A stretch of DNA of 13,435 nucleotides from NCBI GenBank assembly GCA_011525185.1, contig WTIQ01000488.1, forward strand, positions 1 to 13,435, in the 5' to 3' direction. The stretch's first letter is position 1; the number at the start of each line of letters is the position of its first letter. Below the pieces are notes generated by a model. That model had not been told where the DNA came from. It worked only from the letters and a program-made list of their open reading frames with translations, and did not search any database. A program made the translations under genes and the position numbers. Source of the DNA: Paracoccaceae bacterium. GTDB taxonomy: Bacteria; Pseudomonadota; Alphaproteobacteria; Rhodobacterales; Rhodobacteraceae. Below, in pieces: positions 13,404 through 13,435 of this stretch.

Positions 13404-13435
13404 TTGGGCCTATCGGAGTCCAAAGGGGCTTCAGA

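Overview
The window is the carotenoid/bacteriochlorophyll end of a photosynthesis gene cluster (PGC) from a purple alphaproteobacterium, plus its chromosomal flank. The gene set and order crtD-crtC / tspO-crtB-crtI / crtA-bchI-bchD-bchO is the one known from Rhodobacter and photosynthetic roseobacters. CrtC, CrtD and CrtA together point to the spheroidene/spheroidenone pathway. Base composition looks moderate for that family, so a marine, aerobic anoxygenic phototroph of the Roseobacter group is a reasonable guess. The species cannot be fixed from this sequence.

Layout. Positions 1-1847 (+) hold the 3' part of crtD, then crtC, which overlaps crtD in another frame. Positions 1844-4919 (-) hold the crtI-crtB-tspO operon; its last gene ends tail to tail with crtC with a 4 bp overlap. 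Positions 4920-5022 are the divergent crtI/crtA control region with a perfect TGT-N12-ACA site for the PpsR/CrtJ repressor. Positions 5023-9253 (+) are a tightly packed operon crtA-bchI-bchD-bchO, with ATGA stop/start overlaps at crtA/bchI and bchD/bchO. This ends the PGC. Positions 9254-9577 contain no gene but hold GC-rich inverted repeats that can pair in alternative ways. The flank then has a PlsC-type acyltransferase (9578-10537, +), an exported protein made almost entirely of MORN repeats (10731-12152, +), an arginine-modifying-enzyme relative (DDAH type, 12287-13075, -) and a divergent 38-codon small ORF (13287-13403, +).

How the genes work together. CrtB makes phytoene and CrtI desaturates it to neurosporene. 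CrtC hydrates the neurosporene end, CrtD adds the C3,4 double bond, and CrtA adds a keto group with O2. BchI and BchD are the AAA+ motor and integrin-like subunits of magnesium chelatase, which also needs BchH from outside the window. BchO is the hydrolase-fold protein that commonly travels with bchID. TspO is the outer-membrane tryptophan-rich sensor that in Rhodobacter tunes pigment gene expression to oxygen.

Most notable: (i) neither crtC nor crtA has an ATG, GTG or TTG that would include the conserved N-terminus; crtA has a good Shine-Dalgarno sequence 8 nt before an ATC codon. (ii) The MORN protein has 18 exact 23-residue repeats that look like a tandem duplication of a nine-repeat block. 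(iii) A GC-rich three-part inverted repeat lies just after bchO. I see no clear sign of a wholly new multi-gene system.
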